Shown one piece after another: positions 9,642 through 16,959 of a DNA stretch of 54,991 bases. The stretch lies in assembly GCF_017491605.1 (NCBI RefSeq), contig NZ_JAFGYY010000021.1, positions 47,327 to 102,317 of the forward strand, in the 5' to 3' direction. Every line of letters begins with the position of its first letter. Position 1 is the stretch's first letter. The position numbers and the translations under genes were made by a program. The notes under the pieces were generated by a model. The model was not told the origin of the DNA. It made no database searches and saw only the letters and a program-made list of their open reading frames with translations. Origin of the DNA: Pseudomonas sp. 30_B. Lineage in GTDB: Bacteria; Pseudomonadota; Gammaproteobacteria; Pseudomonadales; Pseudomonadaceae.

Positions 9642-9738
9642 CGATGGACTCCGGATTTTGTTGTTGTGCTCGCACTATGCCGGCCGTCGAGTTAATAATT
9701 CCAATGCATTCCAATTTCACAATCGATGCAGGAAGCGC
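9642..9738. promoter_or_regulatory. Divergent control region between sdsA1 and sdsB1
   Basis: This AT-richer stretch has a direct repeat attccaat (twice, at about 9699-9716) around the palindrome aatgcatt. LysR-type regulators bind such sites between themselves and their target, so this is the likely operator for both genes. The exact half-sites are inferred. Confidence 0.5.
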
Positions 9739-10650
9739 ATGAGCGATCTCCGCCAGCTACGCCACTTCGTCGCCCTCGCCGAACACGGCCACTTCGCCCG
9801 TGCCGCCGATGCGGTGAGCCTGAGCCAACCCGCCCTGTCGCGCAGCATCCAGGCCCTGGAAGGCCAGTTGAACTGCCAGCTGGTGGACCGCAATCCGCGC
9901 GGCGTCACTCTCACCGCCCACGGCCGGCTGGTGCTGGAACATGCCCGCCGGCTGCTGGCCGGCGACCGCGCGCTGAAGAATGCCGTGGTGCAACTGGCGG
10001 ACCTGGAGACCGGCGAACTGCGCCTGGGCGCCGGCCCCTTCCCCGCCGCGCGGCTGATGCCGCAGGTGCTCGCGCGCTACAGCAGCGCGCACCCGAAGGT
10101 GTCGATCCTGCTGTCCATCGAGAACTGGAGCGAACTGCACCAGCGCCTGCTGGACGACGAACTGGAACTCTTCATCGCCGACTCCCGCGAACTGGAAGGC
10201 GACAGCCGCCTTGACATCCTGCCGCTGCGCAAGCACCGCGCCGTGCTGTTCTGCCGGCCGGGGCATCCGCTGATCGACACGCAGCCATCGGTGGAGCGCC
10301 TGCTCGACTACCCGCTGGCCGGCCCGCGCCTGCCGCGCGACGCCCAGGAAGGACTGGTGCGCAACCTCGGCCGCGAGCAGCCGCTGAGCGTGCAATGCGA
10401 CGACGTGTTGTTGCTCAAGGAACTGGTGAAAGGCAGCGACGTACTCTGCCTGGCCACCTGGGACGTGGTGGCCGAAGACGTAGAGGCCGGGCGCCTGGCC
10501 GTGCTGCCCTGGCCCAAGGGTGGCGACGCCTCCGAGCGCGGCTCGGCCTACGCCCTGGTGCGTCATGCCAGCCGCAGCCTGTCGCCCGCGGCCAGCCAGT
10601 TCGTGACGATGTTGCTGGAGGAGGACGCGGCGTTTCAGGCCTCGCCCTGA
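9739..10650 (+). CDS. sdsB1: LysR-type regulator of the alkylsulfatase (SdsB1-like)
   Basis: This 303-residue LysR protein has its helix-turn-helix at about 18-40 (FARAADAVSLSQPALSRSIQALE) followed by a periplasmic-binding-protein-like effector domain. The frame extends further upstream, but the ATG at 9739 preceded by aggaag gives the standard LysR N-terminus (MSDLRQLRHFVAL). It is divergent from the alkylsulfatase, so it is expected to activate that gene in response to alkyl sulfates or fatty alcohols, as known for SdsB1. Confidence 0.88.
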   Translation: MSDLRQLRHFVALAEHGHFARAADAVSLSQPALSRSIQALEGQLNCQLVDRNPRGVTLTAHGRLVLEHARRLLAGDRALKNAVVQLADLETGELRLGAGPFPAARLMPQVLARYSSAHPKVSILLSIENWSELHQRLLDDELELFIADSRELEGDSRLDILPLRKHRAVLFCRPGHPLIDTQPSVERLLDYPLAGPRLPRDAQEGLVRNLGREQPLSVQCDDVLLLKELVKGSDVLCLATWDVVAEDVEAGRLAVLPWPKGGDASERGSAYALVRHASRSLSPAASQFVTMLLEEDAAFQASP

Positions 10651-10660
10651 CGGTCATGGC

Positions 10661-10837
10661 TCAACGACTCCATCCCTCGTAGCGATCATGATCGCGGTCG
10701 TGGTAGTCCCGGCGGTAATCGCGGTGCGGGCGGTCACTCCAGTCGCGGTCGTGCCAGCCGCGATCGTGGTCGTGCTCGTAGACCACGCAACCGGTCAACG
10801 GAAGGATGAGCAGTACAGCAGCGAAGATGCGACGCAT
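10661..10837 (-). CDS. 58-residue His/Asp/Arg-rich lipoprotein
   Basis: This gene is short and easy to miss. From the ATG at 10837, preceded by aggagg at good spacing, it encodes a signal peptide with a lipobox (LTGC, Cys at 17), then about 40 residues made almost wholly of His, Asp, Arg, Tyr and Trp in repeats such as DHDRGWHDRDW. Such tails occur in small Pseudomonas envelope proteins of unknown role; metal or polyanion binding is a guess. The opposite strand carries a Val/Ala-rich open frame that is only its mirror. It is convergent with the LysR gene. Confidence 0.75.
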   Translation of the reverse strand: MRRIFAAVLLILPLTGCVVYEHDHDRGWHDRDWSDRPHRDYRRDYHDRDHDRYEGWSR

Positions 10838-10959
10838 GGCGCCTCCTGGAACGAGCCGGCAGCCCCGCCGGAGTGCGGGGCGATAATTCTTCCGGTCTCA
10901 CAGGGTCAGACATTTCTGTCAGGCGCCGGTGCGTCGTCGCAACGTAAAGCTTGGGTAAA

Positions 10960-11217
10960 TCAGCCGTTTACAGTTTCCAGACGACGCTGACGGCGGCTCT
11001 GCAAGTGCAGCACGCCGAATAGCAGGACCTGCAGCTGCTCGCCCAGCGAACGGCGGCGCGCCAGCAGCAATACCTCGCCGACATGCACCAGCAGCATCAC
11101 TCCGGAAATCCAGAGCAGAGGGCGATGCAGCTCGCCGAACGGGTAGAGGATATTGAGGACGGCGGCGAGCCAGAACATGGCCAGCGCGCCCTTGGCGAAA
11201 CTCAGCAATTCGGACAT
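10960..11217 (-). CDS. DUF1145 inner-membrane protein
   Basis: This 85-residue protein starts MSELLSFAKGALAMFW and has two hydrophobic helices with a basic C-terminal tail (RRRSLGE... RRQRRLE). It matches the DUF1145 family of small inner-membrane proteins (YhhL-like), whose function is unknown. The ATG at 11217 is chosen because aaagga precedes it; the longer upstream extension is Arg/Pro-rich and runs through repeat sequence, so it is rejected. Confidence 0.8.
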   Translation of the reverse strand: MSELLSFAKGALAMFWLAAVLNILYPFGELHRPLLWISGVMLLVHVGEVLLLARRRSLGEQLQVLLFGVLHLQSRRQRRLETVNG

Positions 11218-11360
11218 GGCGGTCTTTCCTTTCGATGACGGTCGGTGGAGTCTGCCGTCCGCCCCGTCGTGAGCGCTCCTGTCTTTCGACTGGCCGACCG
11301 TTCGCGAGCAAGGACCGGGCGTCCTCCTCGGACCTACAGGTACGCATGGGCGAGCTCTTC

Positions 11361-11386
11361 GTAGGAGCGAGCTTGCTCGCGAACCC
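11361..11386 (+). repeat. REP element
   Basis: The sequence gtaggagcgagcttgctcgc followed by gaac is the common Pseudomonas REP hairpin. It lies between the DUF1145 gene and the DUF2157 gene. A decayed partner (ttcgcgagcaag) is visible at about 11302. Confidence 0.85.
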
Positions 11387-11475
11387 GGCCCCACACCGAC
11401 GCCACCCGCTGAGCTCATGGAAGCCCTCCCCGCCAGGAGCTAGAGTCCAAGTATTACCCGTCGCAAGGACCGGCC

Positions 11476-12552
11476 ATGCCCGAACTCAGCCACCAGCAGG
11501 CGCAGCGCCGTGTCGATGACATCCTGGCCTTCGAGCGGGAGCTGCAGCGCCTGAACGACGAGGGCGCCCTCACCCTGGATGCCGCACAAAGCCGACGCCT
11601 GCGTCACCACCAGCAACGCCTGCTCGCCGACTACCGCGCGCGCTTCGACATCGACCGCGACAGCCAGGACCACCGGTTGTCCCTGGGCATGCGCGTCGCC
11701 TCCTTTCTCGGCGCGCTGGCCCTGGCCGCCAGCCTGTTCTTTCTCTTCTACCAGTTCTGGGGCCTGTTCGCGGAAACCGCCCAGGTGGCCATCCTCATCA
11801 CCGCCGCGCTGGGCAGCCTGCTGCTGACCCTCTGGCTGCAACGCCGCGACGCCTCCGGCTACTTCGCCAGGCTCGCCGCCATGCTGGCCTTTGCCTGCCT
11901 GGTGCTGAACGTGCTGATGATCGGGCAGATCTTCAACATCACGCCCTCGGACAAGGCCCTGCTGCCCTGGGCCGCCTATGCCCTGCTGCTGGCCTACACC
12001 TGCAACGCCCGCCTGCTGCTGGCCACCGCGTTGATCTGCGTGATGGGCTATGTCGCCGCACGGGTCGGCACCTGGAGCGGCGTGTACTGGCTGGACGTGG
12101 GCGAGCGCCCGGAGAACTTCTTCCCCGCCGCCCTGCTGATCTTCCTGGTGCCCTCGCTGATCGGCCAGGGACGCTTCGACGGCTTCGCCGCGATCTACCG
12201 GGTGTTTGGCCTGCTCGGGCTGTTCCTGCCGATGCTGGTACTGGCCAACTGGGGCGGCGGCAGCTACCTGCCGCTGGGCTTCAACACGGTGGAAAACGGC
12301 TACCAGGTATTGGGCTTCGTCGCCTCGGCACTGATCATCTGGCTCGGCGCACACCGCGAATGGCCGGAGGTGGTGAACACCGGGCTGACCTTCTTCGTGA
12401 TCTTCCTCTACACCAAGTTCTTCGACTGGTGGTGGGCGGTGATGCCCAAGTACCTGTTCTTCCTCGTACTGGGCCTGTGCGCGGTGCTGATCCTGCTGGT
12501 GCTGCGCCGCCTGCGCAACGTCCACGGCCTGCTGGGAGGGAACCAGCCATGA
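11476..12552 (+). CDS. DUF2157 polytopic membrane protein
   Basis: This 358-residue protein has a soluble N-terminal helical part (about 1-70, DUF2157) followed by roughly nine or ten membrane helices. The family has no assigned function. It starts at an ATG with an upstream aaggac. The last four bases (ATGA) overlap the next gene, so the two are translationally coupled and their products probably act together at the inner membrane. Confidence 0.8.
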   Translation: MPELSHQQAQRRVDDILAFERELQRLNDEGALTLDAAQSRRLRHHQQRLLADYRARFDIDRDSQDHRLSLGMRVASFLGALALAASLFFLFYQFWGLFAETAQVAILITAALGSLLLTLWLQRRDASGYFARLAAMLAFACLVLNVLMIGQIFNITPSDKALLPWAAYALLLAYTCNARLLLATALICVMGYVAARVGTWSGVYWLDVGERPENFFPAALLIFLVPSLIGQGRFDGFAAIYRVFGLLGLFLPMLVLANWGGGSYLPLGFNTVENGYQVLGFVASALIIWLGAHREWPEVVNTGLTFFVIFLYTKFFDWWWAVMPKYLFFLVLGLCAVLILLVLRRLRNVHGLLGGNQP

Positions 12553-13394
12553 ACTGGACCCGCACCCACGCGCTGCTCGGCGGCGCCGGGCTGATCCTGC
12601 TGGTCAACGCCGTGGCCTTGGGCGGCGTGGCCTGGAACCGCTCGGGCAATCCGGACAGCCTGCCGCGCCTGAGCCAGCGCGAGCTGGCGCACAACAGCTC
12701 CTGGCACCAGGAGAACAGCGGCCTGAGCGTGCGCCTGAACTGGCGCTTCCCCAGCGAGGCCGAAGGCGCCGGCCCGCGCAGCCTCGCCTGGGAACCGCGC
12801 ATCGATGCCAAGCAGATGGCCGCGCTCGGCTTCCGCATGCCCGCACAGGTGGACGACAACAGCGCCCGCCAGTTCGACCGCCAGCAATCGCGCACCGCCC
12901 TGTTGGTGCTGGAACTGGACGGCCCGCTGTACCAGCGCGAACTGCAACTGGCGCGCAAGCACCTGGACGAAGCGCAACAGGCCGCCGCCGCGGCGCCGGG
13001 CAACCAGAAGCTGGCCTATGAACTCAAGGACAGTCAGAACGCACTCAAGAGCGAGGAGAAGTACGCCAGTCGCCTGTTGCTCAAGGACGTCGGGCTCGAC
13101 CAGAAGGCCCTGCGCCAGCGCTACCCGGACCGCCAGCGCTACCTGATCGTGCAGGGGCGGGTGCGGCCGATCTCGCTGTTCCACGAGCACATCTGGACCC
13201 TCGGAGGCACCGCCAGCGCCCTGGGCGTGGACAGCATCAACGTGCCGTACCGCTGGCGGCAGGTGCTGGAAGAGGACAGCTGGCAAGAAGACGAGGACCG
13301 CGAACGGATGCAGCGTTTCACCGCCGAGGTCGTCTTCGGCCAGCGCCTGGAGCCCTGGATCAACTGGATCGACATCGCCCAGCCAAAGCCCTGA
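12549..13394 (+). CDS. DUF4824 membrane-anchored periplasmic protein
   Basis: This 281-residue protein has one N-terminal membrane anchor (LLGGAGLILLVNAVALGGVAW) and a charged periplasmic part that is helical in the middle (LARKHLDEAQQAAAAA). It resembles DUF4824 proteins, which usually follow a DUF2157 membrane protein, as here. No catalytic motif is seen. It is coupled to the upstream gene by an ATGA overlap. Confidence 0.75.
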   Translation: MNWTRTHALLGGAGLILLVNAVALGGVAWNRSGNPDSLPRLSQRELAHNSSWHQENSGLSVRLNWRFPSEAEGAGPRSLAWEPRIDAKQMAALGFRMPAQVDDNSARQFDRQQSRTALLVLELDGPLYQRELQLARKHLDEAQQAAAAAPGNQKLAYELKDSQNALKSEEKYASRLLLKDVGLDQKALRQRYPDRQRYLIVQGRVRPISLFHEHIWTLGGTASALGVDSINVPYRWRQVLEEDSWQEDEDRERMQRFTAEVVFGQRLEPWINWIDIAQPKP

Positions 13395-13486
13395 CCGAGG
13401 GCCGCCGCGCCGATCCGAATCCGCTTGCACCAGGCGCACCGGCGCTGCACCCTGTGCGCCCGCATCGCACCCTTCGCCTCCCGGCC

Positions 13487-13717
13487 ATGAACGACGTTAC
13501 CCCCGACCCCAGCCGCTGCCCGCTGTGCGGCCAGTCCAATCGCTGCACCCAGGCCGACCCGGCGCTGGAAGGCCAGGCCTGCTGGTGCTTCGGCGAGCGC
13601 ATCGAGCGCCACGCCCTGGAGCGTATCCCGCCCGAGCTGGTCGACCGCGCCTGCCTCTGCCCGCGCTGCGCCGCCGGGCTCTCGCCGCAGAACCAGGACC
13701 GCGACGGAAACGCCTGA
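13487..13717 (+). CDS. Cysteine-rich CWC-family protein
   Basis: This 76-residue protein has two Cys clusters, CPLCGQSNRC with CWCF at the start and CLCPRC near the end, arranged as in the CWC family of putative zinc- or metal-binding small proteins. An upstream GTG at 13454 would add an unrelated Arg-rich extension, so the ATG at 13487 is chosen. The stop overlaps the start of the rsuA-like gene by one base (TGATG), a common pairing that suggests coupled translation. Confidence 0.8.
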   Translation: MNDVTPDPSRCPLCGQSNRCTQADPALEGQACWCFGERIERHALERIPPELVDRACLCPRCAAGLSPQNQDRDGNA

Positions 13718-14412
13718 TGCGCCTGGACCGCTTCATCGCCAACCTGCCCCGCTTCAATCGCCAGCAGGCCCGCCAACTGCTCGCCGAAGGCCGCCTGCGC
13801 GTCGACGGCCAGGTGGTGCGCGACGGCCAGCATGAAGTCCGTGAGTTCAGCCGGGTGGAACTGGACGACGAGTTGCTGCAAGCCGGCAAGCCCGCCCGCT
13901 ACTTCATGCTGCACAAGCCCACCGGCTGCGTCAGCGCCACCCGCGATGCCGAACACCGTACCGTGCTAGACCTGCTGGACGAGCCGGACAAACACGAACT
14001 GCACATCGGCGGCCGCCTGGACTACAACACCACCGGCCTCCTGCTGATCACCAACGACGGTCAGTGGTCGCGACGCATGACGCTGCCGGGGCGCAAGCTG
14101 CCCAAGGTCTACTACGTCGAGACCGAAGACCCGATCGAGGCGCACTACGCGCAGACCTTCGAGCAGGGCCTGTACTTCGCCTTCGAAGACCTCACCACCC
14201 TGCCCGCGCAGCTGGAAATCCTCGCCCCGCGCGCGGCCCGCCTGACCCTGCACGAAGGCCGCTACCACCAGGTCAAGCGCATGTTCGGCCACTTCCAGAA
14301 CAAGGTGACGCGCCTGCACCGCGAAAGTATGGGCAGCCTGCAACTCGACCCCGCCTTGCAGCCGGGGCAGTACCGCGCGCTGACGGCGCAGGAGATCGCC
14401 GAGCTGGGGTGA
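13717..14412 (+). CDS. rsuA: RsuA-family rRNA pseudouridine synthase
   Basis: This 231-residue protein has an S4 RNA-binding domain (about 1-58, MRLDRFIANLPRFNRQQARQ) and the catalytic RsuA/RluB/E/F domain. The catalytic Asp is in GRLDYNTTGLLL, and the HEGRYHQVKRMF motif follows. The closest functional match is RsuA, which makes pseudouridine 516 in 16S rRNA; RluE/F-type specificity cannot be excluded from sequence alone. Confidence 0.87.
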   Translation: MRLDRFIANLPRFNRQQARQLLAEGRLRVDGQVVRDGQHEVREFSRVELDDELLQAGKPARYFMLHKPTGCVSATRDAEHRTVLDLLDEPDKHELHIGGRLDYNTTGLLLITNDGQWSRRMTLPGRKLPKVYYVETEDPIEAHYAQTFEQGLYFAFEDLTTLPAQLEILAPRAARLTLHEGRYHQVKRMFGHFQNKVTRLHRESMGSLQLDPALQPGQYRALTAQEIAELG

Positions 14413-14434
14413 GACCACAACGCCGGTATCCCCC

Positions 14435-14483
14435 TGTAGGAGCGGGCCATGCCCGCGATTCGCGCGCATGGCGCGCTCCTACA
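14435..14483. repeat. REPIN (pair of inverted REPs)
   Basis: Two REP units face each other: gtaggagcgggccatgcccg on the plus strand and its partner ending gcgcgctcctac. Together they can fold into one long hairpin. It sits between rsuA and the L,D-transpeptidase. Confidence 0.9.
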
Positions 14484-14612
14484 AATTCCCCCCGCCGCGA
14501 GACCTGTCCCACACTCCGCCAATTCCCCCCGCAAGCCGTTCAGCCCGGCAGATTGCAGCCGCCTCGGCAGCTTGGATAAGCTCCAGTCAAACCCGCGTCC
14601 CAAGGAAAGGTG

Positions 14613-15665
14613 ATGAAGAAACTGTCGGTCGCCCTGCTGCTCGCCCTGAGCGCCAGCTTCGCCGTCGCAACGCCGAGCAAACCCTCGCCGCTGTCCGACC
14701 TGCAGGCGGCGCTGAGGACGCTCAAGCCCGGCCAGTTCCTCTGGTATCCGGAAATCTCCCCGGCCGGCCCGGTCACGCTGGTGGTCAGCCTCACCGAGCA
14801 GCGCGCCTATGTCTACCGCAACGGCATCGCCATCGGCGTAGCGACCGTCAGCACCGGCAAGAAGGGCAAGGAAACCCCCACCGGCGTGTTCACCATCCTG
14901 CAGAAGAAGGTCGAGTACTACTCCGACCTCTACAACAGCGCGCCCATGCCCTACATGCAGCGCCTGACCTGGGACGGCATCGCCCTGCACGCCGGCAACC
15001 TGCCCGGCTACCCGGCCTCCCACGGCTGCATCCGGCTGCCCATGGCGTTCGCCAAGAAGCTTTATGAAGTCACCGGTTTCAGCACCACCACCGTGATCAT
15101 CTCCGACGCCAAGAGCTCGCCGGTGGAGGTCTACCACCCCGGCCTGCTCGCCCCCATCGTCAGCGACGGACGCCCCGCCGGCCCGCACGACGACAGCGGC
15201 ATGGTGACGCCGTTCTGGAGCGATCCGGGCGCGGAAAAAGGCCCGCTTTCCGTACTGATCAGCCGCGCCGACCGCCGAGCCTACGTCTACCGTGGCGGCC
15301 TGCAGATCGGCACCGCGCCGGTGTCCTTCGAGCATCCCGAGGAAAAGACCGGCGTCGCCGCCTTCTCGCTGATGACCAAGCCGACCCAGAGCGACATCGA
15401 CAGCCTGAACCCCAGCCTGCGCTGGACCACCGTGCAAGTCAGCGACCCGCAGAAGGGCCTGACGCCCGCCGAGCAACTGGGCCGGTTCAGCATGGACCGC
15501 GAGTTCCTGCGCAACCTGATGGCGAGCATGGATATCGGCAGCACGCTGATCATCACCGACCTGCCATCCACCCGCACCATGCGCAGCAACCCGGACTTCA
15601 CGGTGATCACCACCAACGACCGGCAGGCGGAACAGAAGCCGGTCAAGAACCAGCCGGTCAACTGA
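14613..15665 (+). CDS. Periplasmic L,D-transpeptidase (YkuD) with a second, degenerate YkuD-like half
   Basis: This 350-residue exported protein has a signal peptide (1-21, ending FAVAT) and a YkuD domain (about 55-175) with the conserved His-to-Cys block ASHGCIRLP. The C-terminal half begins again with the same strand pattern (GPLSVLISRADRRAYVYRGG against GPVTLVVSLTEQRAYVYRNG) but lacks the SHGC motif, so it looks like a decayed second copy. L,D-transpeptidases make 3-3 peptidoglycan crosslinks or attach lipoproteins. The start is the ATG at 14613, with aggaaagg upstream; the in-frame GTG three bases earlier is less likely. Confidence 0.85.
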   Translation: MKKLSVALLLALSASFAVATPSKPSPLSDLQAALRTLKPGQFLWYPEISPAGPVTLVVSLTEQRAYVYRNGIAIGVATVSTGKKGKETPTGVFTILQKKVEYYSDLYNSAPMPYMQRLTWDGIALHAGNLPGYPASHGCIRLPMAFAKKLYEVTGFSTTTVIISDAKSSPVEVYHPGLLAPIVSDGRPAGPHDDSGMVTPFWSDPGAEKGPLSVLISRADRRAYVYRGGLQIGTAPVSFEHPEEKTGVAAFSLMTKPTQSDIDSLNPSLRWTTVQVSDPQKGLTPAEQLGRFSMDREFLRNLMASMDIGSTLIITDLPSTRTMRSNPDFTVITTNDRQAEQKPVKNQPVN

Positions 15666-16055
15666 TAACCCTGCAGCGGCGCAGCCTTCCCCGCGCCACG
15701 CAGCTTTCCCTCATGGCGCCGTCCGCGCGCCGTGGCGACGGGTGTCCGCTATGCTCAATAGCAAGAGGCCAGCACGGGCATCGGCGATGCGCGCTGTCCG
15801 GACCGGCGGCACTCATCCGCCTGCCACAGGGGCCGAAAAACTTCGAAACAGCAACCGTTCCAGCGATGCCATCAGGATGGCTTTCACAGCCCGGTATTCC
15901 TGAGCCAGACAGGCTTCGACAGCGTCAAGCATGCGTATTTGCCGACAGGCGGGCTAACAAATGGTTAAAAAACAACCACACCACTGGTCAAAAATCACGC
16001 ACAATGCGGCGTTTCCCAGAAAAAACCATATCGATTCAACGGGAATGTCGTATTC
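15666..16055. other. 390-bp gene-free region upstream of the second transpeptidase
   Basis: I see no convincing gene here. The final 100 bases are AT-rich and hold a small inverted repeat (tggtt...aacca at about 15962-15978), and they likely carry the promoter of the gene at 16056. Open frames on either strand lack start signals and family resemblance. Confidence 0.5.
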
Positions 16056-16802
16056 ATGCTGACTTTTTCGAAGTTGCGGGGGATCTTCCGGATCACTGTC
16101 GCCAGTGCCGCGCTATTCGCGCTCGGTAGCTGGCAGAGTGCATCCGCCGCCCGCCTGCCGACGGCCGAGGAATTGCACCGCCTCGCCCCCGCCACCGACA
16201 CCGAAACGCTGCGCCTGGCGCTCAACGCCCTGCAGTGCGCCAGCACCCAGCTGGGCGGCCAGAACCAGCTGCTGACGGTGATCGACTATTCCAAGCCGTC
16301 CCGCGACAAGCGCCTGTGGGTCTTCGACCTCAAGCAGCGCAAGCTGCTGTTCGAAGAGTGGGTCGCCCACGGCAAGAAGAGTGGCGACGACATGGCCACC
16401 TCCTTCTCCAACCTCCCGGAGAGCAACCAGTCCTCCATCGGCCTCTACCAGACCGGCCAGACCTACAGCGGCAAGCACGGCCGGTCCCTGCGCCTGCTGG
16501 GCCTGGAGCCGGGCTTCAACGACAACAGCGAAGAGCGCGCCATCGTCATGCACGCGGCCGCCTACGCCGACCCGAAGGTCGTCCCCGGCCTAGGCCGCCT
16601 GGGCCGCAGCCTGGGTTGCCCGGCGGTACGCCCGCAGGTGGCGCAGAAGCTGATCGACACGGTGAAGAACGGCAGCTACGTGTTCGCCTACTACCCGCAG
16701 CAGCAATGGCTGAAAACCTCGCAGTTCCTCGCCGGGCAGAGCTGCACCGTGGCGAAGAACCCGCAGATCAACCGCTACGCGCAGAACCTCGCCAAGCGTT
16801 GA
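16056..16802 (+). CDS. Murein L,D-transpeptidase catalytic-domain protein (YkuD_2 type)
   Basis: This 248-residue exported protein has a basic N-terminus and a signal peptide ending SASA at about 32. Its catalytic segment reads MHAAAYADP then GRSLGCPAVRP, the variant of the SHGC motif found in the YkuD_2 family. Such proteins are predicted murein L,D-transpeptidases or related peptidases; activity is not established for most. It is not fused to or overlapping the YkuD gene at 14613 and has its own upstream region. Confidence 0.8.
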   Translation: MLTFSKLRGIFRITVASAALFALGSWQSASAARLPTAEELHRLAPATDTETLRLALNALQCASTQLGGQNQLLTVIDYSKPSRDKRLWVFDLKQRKLLFEEWVAHGKKSGDDMATSFSNLPESNQSSIGLYQTGQTYSGKHGRSLRLLGLEPGFNDNSEERAIVMHAAAYADPKVVPGLGRLGRSLGCPAVRPQVAQKLIDTVKNGSYVFAYYPQQQWLKTSQFLAGQSCTVAKNPQINRYAQNLAKR

Positions 16803-16856
16803 GTGACGCATCCTTGCACGTACGGGACACCGACACGTTGCTCTACAACGGCTCTT

Positions 16857-16925
16857 CGTAGGAGCGAGCTTGCTCGCGAACGGCTCCGCAGCGGGGTTTG
16901 TTCGCGAGCAAGCTCGCTCCTACAA
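16857..16925. repeat. REPIN downstream of the transpeptidase
   Basis: Two inverted REP units (gtaggagcgagcttgctcgc and gcgagcaagctcgctcctac) flank a 25-base spacer. The element lies between convergent genes, a typical REPIN location. Confidence 0.92.
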
Positions 16926-16959
16926 GAGCAACAGCCGCGCAGGGCCCAGGGGCCACGCC

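Noticed and set aside
7509..9695. 728-codon plus-strand open frame opposite sdsA1
   Set aside because: It is the shadow of the alkylsulfatase gene; His/Val/Gln-rich with no domain or start signal.
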